A stretch of DNA of 50,070 bases from Acanthaster planci (taxonomy: Eukaryota > Echinodermata > Asteroidea > Valvatida > Acanthasteridae), in contig NW_019091792.1 in the NCBI RefSeq assembly GCF_001949145.1, positions 6,170 to 56,239 of the forward strand, written 5' to 3'. Numbering within the stretch: position 1 is the first letter of the stretch; every line of letters starts with the position of its first letter. Under the pieces are notes generated by a model. It ran no database searches. It saw only the letters and a list, made by a program, of their open reading frames with translations, and was not told where the DNA came from. The position numbers were made by a program, and so were the translations under genes. This document shows positions 10,407-22,506 of this stretch, piece by piece.

Positions 10407-12792
10407 CCACGGTGTGACTGTTGTAGTAGCTGATTTAGATAAATGTCATCCTGAAAAAGGACAAAACTTGATCATCTTATCTACCATGTCTACTGAAATG
10501 TCATGACACAAAAAACTGAAACACAATCTTAGATGACCGTGTTCACTGCTTGGAAACCTAATGCTGGTGACATTTCCAAATTTCAGCTGCGAGCTGCCTG
10601 ATCTCAGAAAAATCCACGGAGGGGTTTATGATTTCAATGTGTTTTATCATCTTTATGATATTCTATTGGCTAAGGCTTTGTATCACAATTGTTTTTACGA
10701 TTGAGCACTGATTTTTTTTTGGCGGTATTCCGTTTCCAAAGAAAACAGTGTTAATTGAATCAATGAATGCTCTGGGCATTCTTGAGGTCAGGATGACATC
10801 ACTGAGTCTTAGTTCTTCTCTCTGATTGGTCAGCTGGTGGCGGTTCCATTTCTTACTTGGGACTCAAGGGGCAAAAATAGTGTCGTCAGGTGTGGGGAAA
10901 ATCTGAATTGTTGACTGAAGTCTTAACCTTCATATCAAATGTGCCTGAAATTTTGCTGTTTAGGCGCTATGAATATCTCCCACACTCTGCTGAAAAGGTT
11001 TCAGTTATTTTTATCACATTGCAGCGAAAATGAGGAAAACATGCAGATCCCTGTAAAAAGTGAGGGAGGGGTTGCCCCCTTGCCCAGACGTGAGTGCAAT
11101 AAATGGAACAACCTCTGACTGCGAGGATACTTAACCATAATTATTCCTACCCAACGGCAGTCATGGCAGTGGAACAAAGGAGGGAGGGGAGAGTTGTGAG
11201 ACCCATCAGGGTCTGGAATAGCCCCACTAGTGTGGCACATCTAAACTAAAGACATCTAAACTGCTGCCAAAGTTTTGGAAGAGCCCATTGGTACATGTAG
11301 TATCTTATCGTTCAGTCCGTGTATTACGTATGTCTTGACATGGAACAGCCGTCGAGACGATGAGGGGTCAAGTGACGTGATGTTCAATGACCTTATTTTA
11401 AAGCCCGTTAGATTGAATGGATAAAGGCAAAAAGACTGGAATATACCAGAATAACGTGAGTGAAATCATTCAATAAATGGTTTTTAGAAAGCGGAAAGGT
11501 CAAGACTCATGTCCGTGTGCAAAAGAAATTGCGCCCACGATGATAAGTGGGTGCGCCGAAAATGTTCAGTACGACGACACAAAATTACATGTACGTATAC
11601 GGATGTGTGGCTAAGGATGGATCGGGAGTGACAGTCCGTGCCACACTAACGGGGCTAGGTCTGGAAACAGTTCCATATATAGAGTACAACTCTAATTTTC
11701 CCTTTAAATATTACAACAGCTACCAGAAAGTGATAACATGTCTCAAAAAGTGAAATTTAGGAATAAAAATCAAAGCATTTAGAAAAAACTTAGGCCTATT
11801 TTTTTCCGACAAGTCTCATACACGTTACTGTACATAGGCCCTACATGCTGTAGGTTTGTGCATACATGTCATGCATGTAAGGGCATGGAGTGTTGTCCCA
11901 TATGGGACATCACTCTATTAAGCCCCGCCCCAACATACCACCTGCCAAAAGTGGGGCGCCCCCCTCCCCGCAGCCGGCCTCGACCTCCGCTAGCTCAACG
12001 CGCATGCATGGTGGTACGAGTGTAGTCAACACGGTACGGTCAAATACTACTACTACTAGAATCTGTCAACAAACTTTTGTAAACTTACCAGTCATATCAA
12101 GCATATCAAGGTTTGAAAGGCAAAAGTAATCTGACCACTGGCAACATCTCACTCTACCATTTCAGCTGTGTACTACCAACAGAAATGCTGATCCTTGTGG
12201 TACCGGTTAGTTGTAAAATCATGTACAAGATAAAAATGCCTTCGTTTTTGAGCCAAGCAGCGCTAGGTTGTTGATGACATGGAGTTTTCTGGCACCATAC
12301 TAACCCCGGTATCCTTTATAAGGGGGAGAGCGCTTTAGAGGCAGAATCCAGACCTGCATAACTTTGGCCAGTTTTCTAAATTTCAGCGTCGGTATACAGT
12401 ACCATTCCGACTGAAAAATTCTATTTTATGAAGTCAGCAAGTCGGCACATAGCTCCCTAAGCGAAGTATTTTAAACCCTGAACCACTATTTCTAGATGGT
12501 CTGTTGACGTTTAGTCCCTTGTGATTGCCAAATATTAAGAGGCCTGAAGCAGCCGAACTTTCTTGGGGAAGAAGCCACGGTTTCAAACCCTCAAAATTTC
12601 AAATCGTCAGGTCCCCTAAACGAAATCCACTGAGCTCCATTGAGACCAATGAAGAAATCGAACTGGTGTCCAGAAGTAATAAATTCAACATGTACTACCA
12701 TATGGTGTGCTGCCTATTAGTTCACGTGTGTTCGGTGTTTCGTGGGAATAATTGCGTTGTCGGCCAGAAAGTGATATTTAGATCAAACAAAA
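10407..12792. other. Head-to-head spacer between ZDHHC12 and ODR4
   Basis: The two genes diverge from here, so both promoters should lie in this 2.4 kb, but I can point to no clear core elements. No coding exon is supported. A dispersed repeat (11913-11985) and several CATGTA runs near 11590 and 11865-11880 are the only structures I see. Confidence 0.4.
11913..11985. repeat. Dispersed repeat, copy 2 (AAGCCCCGCCCC type)
   Basis: TTAAGCCCCGCCCCAACAT is followed by CCTGCCAAAAG and a G/C-rich tail. It matches the order and sequence of the copy at 7305-7385 in the same orientation. Confidence 0.55.
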
Positions 12793-15700
12793 ATGGGCAA
12801 AACAATATTAGCTGACGAGGGAGTGCAGGTGTTTGTTAACGGACTGTATGGAGCTCACAGTTGGATGATTGGGCTCGTTGTTGGTCACGTAAGAAAGTCC
12901 CTTTAACAAAAATTCCTTGCAGGTCATGCCGGGCATGCCGGGTGTACGGTTGCATCATAATCTAGCCTATAGTATGGGTGGCTGTCAATAAGCCTTATCG
13001 CAAATACTGCATGGGTGATTTTTGCCCCTTTTCCTTCCCACAATGTCTTTCTACCATTATGCAAAATCACCCATGCAGTATTTGCGATAAGGCTTATGGC
13101 TGTTGAGTGTTAACGTGTTGTGATGAAAAGTGCAAGTTAGAATGTTGCTGCTCGCTTGTACCTGTCATATGTCACGGGATGGTCGGCGTTGGTTGAAAGA
13201 GAATGATATATAAGCCCTATAAAAAATCAAAAGATCAAGACCGACTACAAAACACAATTCCAAGGGAAGTACTGAAAGTCTGAGATTTCCCAACATTTGA
13301 TGCTAGCTATGAACATGATGAATTGTTGCTGCGCAGATCCTTTAAAATCAAGATCTGATATATGCAATGGAACCTTTACCTTATGTTAATTTGCGTTCAT
13401 GTCATGGGAGGCTTCACTAATGCATTCGTTGGTAAGTTGATATCCTTCATTTGTTCCATTGTGAATTTATCATAGCAGTGCACCAGTCAGAAAGACTTTG
13501 CAGTATGCCTGGTTCCAAGTCCCAAAGAGGAAATTGAAGATGAAGAGACCAACAAACAGACCATGTTGGACGGTGTCAGCGAGCACTGGATTGCCGAGCA
13601 CGCAAGACAGGTCAGTGCGGCTGCTTCTGGATGGCAGGGCCAGGGGCCACCTTGATTGCATGGGTATCCATGTTACACCATAGCTAAAGCATCCGTTGCA
13701 ACTGTGGTTTGGATGGGTCCCAATTGTGCTTGGGACCATTCCAACTTTAATGCTGTAGTTGGGCCAGTCCAACCTTCGTTTAGTGTGCCAGGATGTGCCG
13801 TAATGTGTACCATCCACTTTGCAGAAAAAATCATCAGCACATGCTGGAAGAATCTAGCTTTCGATTAGCATATTGGTAGATTGGCATGCTTGTGATGAAT
13901 GCTGTTGTATGTGAGCTGCAAAAACTGTATAAGTTTGAAGAATATTTAATTACAAATCACAGAATCCATCCATTGGGCCTCCCTTTCCTACCTGTTTTGT
14001 GTCTGTAGGTGACCAGGATGCTGCCAGGAGGCTTGGGCGTGACGGGCGTGTTCGCCCTGGCCCCTCCCGAAATGATGAGAAGTGCACAGGCCAAACTGAG
14101 GCAGGTACTGTTTGCCGTGCACAAGCTGCTGAGGAAACACAGACTGCTGGAGGAAGGGGAAGTCACCACGGAATGGGCGATGCTGCAGATATGCGCAACC
14201 TCAAGAAAGTATCCTTCTTGGATTCTGAGGCTCTCAGAGAGAGTTTTACTGTACCCCATTCGGTGGTGCCTCAGTGAGGGGGATCGTGGGGCTTGAGCTC
14301 TCCCCCATTGTTTAGTTTTCTTTGTTTTTTGGCCTCCTGAAAAATGACACAGTGGACACCTACTGGCTCTGATAGAGCTGCACATCCCAGGCCCCTGTAA
14401 GCTGGGTGTGGGGCTTGAGCATCATGAACTATTTAGGGGGGGACTTCCAGTCCGAACCTCCATCCCCACAACAAATCCTAGGTGCACCACTACTCCATTT
14501 TCGGCTTGGTGAACACTTTCAGCCATTTTGAATATGAATGATCTTTGACTGAGTCCTGGAAGCACAGCATTAACTAATAATGCACCATCCCTTGGCCAAG
14601 TGTTAACTGGGCTCATACATATATCTCCCGCTGAGCCGCCATAACAAAGACTGCAGCAAATTGGAGGACTTTGTTGTTTAGTTGGTTAAGTGCTGAGATT
14701 TTGTGTGTGAAGATTGCAGGTGTGAATTGTGTGAGGGTGAATATTCTTTCTTCACCTAATAAACTTAAATTTGATTGGTCTTTATCTTTATTGTCCTTAA
14801 ACACTTACTTCTAGGTTAACCTGTCGCACCTTTGATGTCTCTAATCCACAAGTAAGTTAGAGTCCTCAGGACAGTACAGTGAGCCCCAAGCCCCCAAAGC
14901 ACTTTGCTTGGAGATTTGGGTCAAGTTTGAATCCTCCAAAATCTCACTGTGAAAGAACCCCTGATAGCACCATTCCTAGTGCTTTCGAGAGGCATCAAGT
15001 GAAATGACAGCAGCTAGATTTTTCCTCCTCCGATCCTGCAAATAAGTCTCAAATGTCCTGGAGGATTTGGAAAGATCTAGGAGGTTAGGGTAAACTAATC
15101 AATTTTTTTTTGCTTGATTGGGTGATCACTGCAATCGCTTAATTGTTCTGTGGCATTGGTTGATACTACACAAATTGTGTCGATCCCGTTGCAATAGGGA
15201 TCATATACTGGCAATGCATTGTCAGTGTATGATCACTATTTCTGTCTAATTCATGGCTGGGGAAGATGTCTATTTAAACAATGGGAAGTAATGTCTGAAA
15301 TTTCATACAGGATCAACCAATAGCCCAGTGTTATTGCCCAGTATTGGCCATTAGACAGTAGTTTTTTTTTTCGAAAATAGTGGCAAATAAGACTGACCTG
15401 GTACTCTGAAAACTGTTATTGGTCAGTCTGTTTGGTCTGCAATTGTGAGCTTTTATATTTCTACATTTGGAAGTAAAACTATTTTTGCCCCATACCCCCA
15501 GTGATATGAGCCCAAGGAGAAAGGATAATAAAGCACAGGTGAAACTGGATAATTCATTTTGGATGCTTGTTTTGGGGTGGTCATTTTGCAGAGTACAGCC
15601 AAACCAGCCGACTGGAAGTTCCAGAGCTTCCTCTCCCGTTGGCCCTACCTTCACTGCAGGATACACGTGGACATCACGGTCCCTGTCCGACACCAGGCAG

Positions 15701-18700
15701 CGGACTGTGGCCAGTACAGCAAGCAGATCTCGGTAATCAAAGATGGAGCTCTCTTCTGATTGTCACAAGAAGCCTTTCTGAAACATTTTTAAACCTGAGC
15801 CAATTTTATGTCGCTTGAATTTGTGTAAGCGCAGCTTGAAAAAGTTATTGTGTGTGTGCGTGTGAGTTGGGCTAAAAGTATTCTTGGGGGGGAGTAACTA
15901 AATTTCACAAGCTTGAACTATGTAATTTGTGTAATTCTCATATACACATAGTTTCCTTTAAATTTGTAGTGTAATGAGTGGAAAAGGGCACATGTTGATG
16001 GATGAAATGCATTTGTTACTTTGTCTTTCATTCCCTGATAAATTCAGCAGGTCAGCATAGCCCCCATGGGTACCTCATCTGTTTCAAGAGTTGTATTCAC
16101 TAATACCATTTCTGGGTTTTCAATTACTCCAACAGGCCGGGTTATCGCCCTTTGTAGAGACTATCCACAACAGTTTAGCCCTTGTCAACGGTCAGCTTAG
16201 AGATCCACAGGACAGTCTAGAAGCAGCACAAACTAAGGTATTGGAATTAGGATTTTAGTGGATGTCATAGCTAGCTTGTTGATGTGGACTTTAAGTTTAT
16301 TGATCTGTTATCTACAACGTGCAAAAGCTCTGATAGTTTTGCTGTTGGTTTACGGAGTAACATGAGATGGCATATTTTTACATGGTTACGACGTTCCTTC
16401 AGTGGGCCAGTGTACTTTGGTCCTCTCAGGTGCAAAAGTCTGGCTCACTTTGTTGCTTGGAAGTACTGCTGACGTTGAGACAGTTGGAGATGGTCACACT
16501 GAACAGTGCTTGCTGTTAGATCTTGCAGTGGCAGGCATCTACAAACTCCCAGGCCGGTTGGCCTTGGGAATAGTCCACCTGTTGTGTCTTGTTGCACTAA
16601 TTGTTATCCAAAATACCCTGGAGGGTTAGGGTTGAGAGTGTCTGTGGTCATCATATTTTTCATTGTTCTTTGCATTAATTTGTATCTCTTGGTAGATCTA
16701 CCGTATACTGCTCCTTTTCAACAGTGTTATCAAACAGAATAAGCTATTTTTACAAAGAAAATTTTGTTTTAATACAGAGTCTTTGTAAATATTCCCCCCA
16801 AATTGAAATCTTACATATAAATTCATGAATATTATGTTTTATGATATGAATTAGTAACAAACTTAACGAGCAAGTGAATAAATAAATGGATGAATGGCCT
16901 TAATGATGATAATCCATCAGTCAGCATTAACGTTGGTCCATGTTAAAAATTTTGGAAAGGGGTTCACAGAAATGGTATTTTTTTCCCATTCACACAGCGT
17001 AAGTCAGGCAAGAAGTCTTCCGGTGCTGGTGGGCCTAGTGCTTTGAAATACTCCGTAGAGCTTCTGGCACAAAATGTGAGAACTTTCTGTTTGTCAATTC
17101 TAATCATTAACAAGTCTGTGGTAAAGTTTTCTCAACCCACAATCTATAACTAGAGTTAACTATCTTGGAACGTGATTCATTCAACCATTTATCTCTCCTC
17201 GTTAGCTGTTTTCGGTTTCACTCGGAAACAGACTTTTCTTTTAATAGAAACTTTTTCTTCTGGTTTTTTTTTGTTTACTTCTCCCATTTTCTCTGCAGGT
17301 GCCACTTTGAGAACGTTTCTCAATCTGATCAACTTTCAGCAATCGTTTAAGCATCAATCGATTATTAAATCTTAATAGAGTTAGAATAGTTTCAATCGCT
17401 ATCTATATTGTTTTCTTGTTTCAATTTGACTTTTTTATGATGTTTCTCTTGCCAAAATGAATGGACAGTGACTTGTTTTTGAGTTACTAATGAAACAGGG
17501 TGTATTTTTGCATGGTGCAGATTAAACACTGCGACAACAAAGTTCAGCACAGCCCCTGCAGCGCACGCATACAGGTGCATGGAGTAATGGAGAGCAGGTC
17601 CTATGTACACAACAAGGCCACCGTGGAAGAGGCAATACAGGTGAGTTGGCTGGTATCAGCGCCCTCCGACGGTAAACAAGTGCCCGGTGAGCAATAAATG
17701 AGTCAAATACTACCTCACCAGGAGGAATTGGATGCTTAAGTGCCAGTTGTCACTTTAGACGTTTGCAATGACTGTTGCCTACCTGTCATTTCCCTGGAGG
17801 GAAAAGGAATGAAAAATTTGACAGTCGGCATCCTCGATCGACTGGGCAGAACTTTAAGTTTGACCAACGCTGTCCTTTGATCATCTGTGTTCTCTGTAGG
17901 TTTCTCTCTACTTGATTAAACTGCTTCCAAGCCGCTTGGCTGGTATGCCGAGCTTGGTTCAAGTCTTAGCTTTGTTTGTGGCAGTGCATGTCCTTGAGGC
18001 ACGCCTGTTCATTGTCTCTTCTCGCTGGGCCCTCCTGCCTTAGTGGTTGGGATTGACACTCTTAGAATGACCGTGTGATTCTATGAAGTGTATGCGGGTG
18101 AATTCTCACTTGCAGTAAAATAACTACTCTCCCCACCACTAAGTCACCAATGTTGAGTCCAAGTCTGAGTCCTGAGTTACACATTTCGAGTCTGAGTCAT
18201 GAACTCGAGTCATACAACACTGCTCCCCACTCTTTGCTCTCAAAGCCTGACTGAAATCTGACTCGTGTAGTAGGGGCAATGATGGAGGAAAAATTGCAGT
18301 GCAACCCCTCAGGGATTGAGGATGTCTTGATTTCTTGGACTTTTCCTCCCCAGAAAAAAGTTTCAAAGGCACCTGGACATCCCCTGGGCCAAATTCACCA
18401 TCCCTCCTTCAACCAATAGAGTAAGGGTTTTATTCACTGTAACTGCTCTTTTGAATTGGATTGTGTGAACAGGCAGTGAAGGAAGACGTTATCCGCAGCT
18501 TACAGGCCAGGTTGGAGCTGCTGTCGGATGAACTGCGGCAGAGCAGTACAGAGGAGGAAGTGAAAGAAGTAGACACAGGTACAAGGGTCTCAAAGACAGA
18601 GTTTGTCTGTGGCTACCTCCTTAGTGGTTGCAACACTTTAGTTCATGGTTATCGCTGTGTGGCAATTTTATATGCAAGTGGGCAGGCCCAAAGGAATTAC

Positions 18701-20943
18701 AAAGTTTGCTCTCTTCCTTTATGTTCATTGCCAGCAATGCCTCATCGATTCGTTTTTGAAGCTCCAGAAGGCATTTGGTTCCAAAATTGAAGGCAGTTTG
18801 GACTGATGATACATTTGGTCACTTCAAGCTGACTTATGTAAAAATAAAGACCTGCTTTTCAGTCTTATGTCTGTCCAATTCTCCAAGATGTTAAAAATCT
18901 TCCAGAAGATTTTTAAGGATTTTGCAGGACAGAGAGGGCAGATGCTATTACTTCAAACTATATGCAGTTTGGTTGCTGAACAATGGAGGATGTTGGAGGA
19001 TTCATTAAGGTTGTAAGCAGATATGAAGAAGGAGTTGAGATCAAGTCCAGTTTATTATCCTGTATTAATTCTGTTTCCGTGTATTAATCACTTGCTGCAA
19101 TGCAGAACCACCCTGTTCCATAGCCACGCCCAAGCGCGTCTTTGCCAACTTGCCAGGCACCCACATCAGTGTGTGCGACTATGCCTTCCGCGACGAGACA
19201 GCCCAAGACTCGCTGGATCGGCTGAACGAGCTCCTCAACCTTCAAGTCACGGACGAGGAGTTAGAACTGGAGGCAGAAAAAGTACCAGGTAAAGTGAATT
19301 AGGAAGTACTCCCCTTGTTTTCTGAAAAGCCCTGGAAATTCTTTCCAAAACACATCGTTGAGAAGTTTAACAGCCACTAAAGTTTGAGGTCTGCAAATCG
19401 GATTTTATAGGAGATATTTCTTCAAGATTTTGAAAGGAAACCAGACAATTTTGATTTGGTACAAAACAAACTTATTCAAAGGATGGACAATTAAGAAGTC
19501 TGATTGGCTGACTTGGGATGAAAATCTATGAAAAATAAACCAGACACTAGATGTTCTGCCGATAGACTCTCTTGTCCTGTTATATACGTGATTAATTGAA
19601 GTTGTTGTTCAGAAAATGCTACACTTTTTACATATTTCAGTTTGATCATTTTTTGTTAGATGATGTTGGAAGATTGAGATCAGGCAGTCCAGATCAATCT
19701 TTACATTGTGTTTTTTCTTCCCATAGATGACAGTGACATGGAAGCATCGGAAAAGAGTTCCTTCTCACTGTCGGCTGCGGAGAGTGAGGAGGGGCATCAG
19801 GAGGCTCGCAAGAGGAAGCCAGTCAGATACCTGGGTGAGGAGAGTGTGGTAGTCTTCTATCGATGGGATAGGTTAAGGTTTTTGAGTGGAAGGTTCTAGA
19901 GAATTTCAAAGGACCGGGGCCGGGAGAGCCCTGTCAATGTTATTTTACGTGGTGGCCCATGTTTCTTGAAAGTTTAGGAACACAGAATGTGTAGTAAGTT
20001 TCCTCCACAGTGGGAGATATCAGAGGATTGACAGAACTATTATTGATCTCTTTCCGACCAAAATTAGTAATTATTATTGTCATTCAATCTCAGAAGAGTG
20101 GCAAGACTTCTCAGATTTGTGCAACTCTCTTATTAACCACTTCGTGCCGGGGCATTTTTCAACGTTGAGGATGCTGGGCCGGCATGACTATCATTTTTTC
20201 TGTTTTCAAAATCCTTCAACAATTCATCATTCCATTTAACAGTTGTTTATAGCCACACGGAGTAATCTTCAGGAACTACTCTAAGTTGACAGGTGACCTT
20301 CATTGATGCCCGAATATTTCAGCCNNNNNNNNNNNNNNNNNNNNNNNNNNNNNNNNNNNNGTTCACTGCTGACCTCTTTTCAATAGGGGCCAGATTAGCA
20401 TGCAGCGGTGCTGTGTGGCTCATCGCTGCTGTGGTGGAGAGCTTTTGTCCCCGGTGGTAATCCGCTTGCTCTAAATACCCCAAACCTTGGTATACGGTTT
20501 CAAAATAACGCTGGATTATCACCACTTTTGAGAGTGAAAAATGCTGGTAATGCCCAGCAGCCTGGTCTTTTGTTCGGAATACGGTCTTTTGTTACAGGGC
20601 CCTGTTTCCTTTGTCCGAGTTCGGAGACCCCGGCCACACATATAAACCCTACGGCTACGATTTCGGAGTCCCCGGCTGGTAGTGGTTAAGCATAGAAAAA
20701 TATTATTCCAAATATCTTCAGTGTGTTGTATCCCACTCCCTCGATTTTGGCTGGACTCACCAATTCAATATTAAAGTTTCCCAACTTGGCTTACAGGAAC
20801 TAATGATTTGGAAAAACATGTTGGTGTTCAACTTTCAATTGTAACATTTTTATGATTTTTTTGGCATTACAGGGGCTGCTCTAGGAGCCGCTGGTGCTCT
20901 TCTTGCGGCTGGGTTGTCCTACCTAGTCATCCAGCATGACTGA
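12793..20943 (+). CDS. ODR4: Protein odr-4 homologue (membrane-protein trafficking)
   Basis: ODR-4 is an ER-associated, tail-anchored protein. In C. elegans it is needed to deliver odorant receptors to cilia, acting with ODR-8, the UFSP2 orthologue. Twelve exons join in phase to 457 aa (human 454): 12793-12888, 13479-13610, 14009-14208, 14815-14851, 15592-15732, 16136-16237, 16998-17075, 17521-17640, 18473-18578, 19106-19288, 19727-19834, 20873-20943. The start MGKTILADEGVQVF, then SQKDFAV, then VTRMLPGGLGVTGVF at the exon 2/3 join, then AKPADWKFQ, then the ISVCDYAFRDE block match the family in order. The C-terminus is one membrane segment (GAALGAAGALLAAGLSYLV) and QHD. Exon 4 is only 37 bases. 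Intron 11 carries the N gap, but the flanking exons are intact. Confidence 0.93.
12988..13097. repeat. Perfect 35-bp inverted repeat (foldback element)
   Basis: The left arm begins ATAAGCCTTATCGCAAATAC at 12988. The right arm, ending at 13097, is its exact complement over 35 bp, and pairing extends further with one bulge. The loop is about 40 bases. It lies in ODR4 intron 1. The lack of mismatches suggests a recent insertion or selection for pairing. Confidence 0.85.
18150..18215. repeat. Degenerate GAGTC-type simple repeat
   Basis: The words GAGTCCAAGTC, GAGTCCTGAGTT, GAGTCTGAGTCATG and CGAGTCATAC follow one another in ODR4 intron 8. This is a low-complexity GAGTC array and not coding. Confidence 0.5.
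20133..20689. mobile_element. piggyBac-like non-autonomous element (TTAA ends)
   Basis: The left end reads TTAACCACTTCGTGCCGGGG. The right end, read as reverse complement, is TTAACCACTACCAGCCGGGG. TTAA thus sits at both ends, which is the piggyBac target, and 16 of 20 terminal bases match. No transposase is visible, and the N run lies inside. It is located in ODR4 intron 11. Confidence 0.6.
20325..20360. other. Assembly gap (N run)
   Basis: A run of N bases inside ODR4 intron 11 and inside the TTAA-flanked element. The true length of the missing sequence is unknown. Confidence 0.99.
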
Positions 20944-21190
20944 GCCAATCAGAACACAGCCAGTGAGTCAGCAGAGGCAGCCAATAAGAGCACAGCTAGT
21001 AATAAGTCCATATTTAACCAATCAGCACCAATGCTGCTGGATTTATACCTTGTCATCCACCGCTACAGAGCCAATCACAACACAGCCAGTAATTGATCAT
21101 CACTCATTAACCAATCAGCACAGTGGCAGCACAGTTTTCACACCTAGTCATCCAGTTTAGCTGAGCCAATCAGAGTACATCATCAGAGAA
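20918..21190 (+). repeat. Tandem repeat built from the ODR4 3' end
   Basis: The motif ACC(T)(A/T)GTCATCCA, followed within 20 bases by GAGCCAATCA, begins at 20921, 21047 and 21142, so units are about 126 and 95 bases. The first copy is the last coding part and stop of ODR4; the other two lie in the 3'UTR. CCAAT occurs six times in 230 bases. Confidence 0.75.
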
Positions 21191-22506
21191 CAGGGTACAT
21201 CATCCACCTATCAGCAATCTCAATAGTTACAAGTCTGTCCTAGTCTCTTCGTTTATAAAAAAGTTAATGTCATATCACTCTCCGACTTTCCAAAGATTCA
21301 AGGCTGTCCATTGATCTGTTGACGTAGTCCACAATTGAATTTGCAATTCTCCGGGTGAAGCCTGGTATTTGCAGATTTTCAGTTCGTTAATTAGGTTGAC
21401 TTAGGAATTTGATTTCTGCCTCTGATGTGGAGGCAGATGGTGGTAGTGTAAAGCCCCAGTCTGTGCTCTACCAGCTTGGTGGTGACAGCCTTCAACATGA
21501 AGAGTTTCTTTTTGTATAGTCGTTATTAAGCTCTAAGACCACAGAGACAGCAATCGGACTACCAAGATGAGAAAGTACTGTGTTGTTTATTTTTCGCTTC
21601 ATTTTTTGTGTTGAAAGCCGCCAAAAGCTTATTTTCTGTTAACCCATACTTAAAACTTCTTTTCAAGAAATCAGTTAGCAAACTTGCAATGATGTACACG
21701 CAGACTAATGGCGATATAAACCCATAATTTACAGTGTACCAATGACTGTACAGTCAATATAGACCGCAATGCATTCAGAAAAAAAATAAACACCTGTAGC
21801 CCCAAAACCACTTTGTTGACTATCTCCAATCTTGCCAAGTTCTTTACAATGAAATGCATGTGCAAATTTCAAATGAGTAAAAATTATCATTTGTGCTGCA
21901 TAAAGCATAAATGCTTGATTCTGTTGTATCAAAAATAAATAATCGAATGTATCTAAAAAATTTTGGGGAATATTTTAAATTTTGTACTGTGTCCTCTTTT
22001 TTCCGGCACCCTTTTTTTCTATAGTGTTTATGAAAGAGGCGCACCTGAACCCTAAGCAATCAGTTTTGCTCTCCGTGCAGCCCTAATGCAACAAATACAG
22101 ACACACCTCGAAATGCTAACCTTTTTGATTGCATAAAAATTATAACGGGTAATCTTTGACTGCACAGTGTAAACCCCAACCCTGTCGCTCTGCAGTTAAC
22201 ACACTCGCCTACAGCTAGTGCACCCTCCAGTCCAACAATACGTAACAATGTTTGATCACAGTTGGTGTTGGAAGGATCAGGGTTAAAGCTATCACTGTCA
22301 ACTGACCCAATGACAACCCTGGCCTTCAGTTCAAGGAGGATTTCATTCATCATGTTCGATGAGTCTCTGTCTCGGTATACAAATAATGCCAGTGTTCCTG
22401 AAACAACTAACACGAGCTCTGTTGTAGCCGCTGTTAAAAAGTCCACTGTTCATGTACACAGTTTCCAAATGCATCTGTCCTTTTCACCCCTCTCTGGCTT
22501 CCTGAG
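21191..22506. other. Convergent 3'UTRs of ODR4 and the triple-MLLE gene
   Basis: No other gene is supported. A plus-strand AATAAA (21785-21790) and a minus-strand AATAAA (21586-21591) sit past each other, so the two transcripts may overlap at their 3' ends. Open frames here lack motifs. Confidence 0.4.

Noticed and set aside
13711-13746. Short hairpin around GGTCCCAATTGTGCTTGGGACC
   Set aside because: Only 13 of 15 pairs and no further structure; not strong enough to list as a feature.
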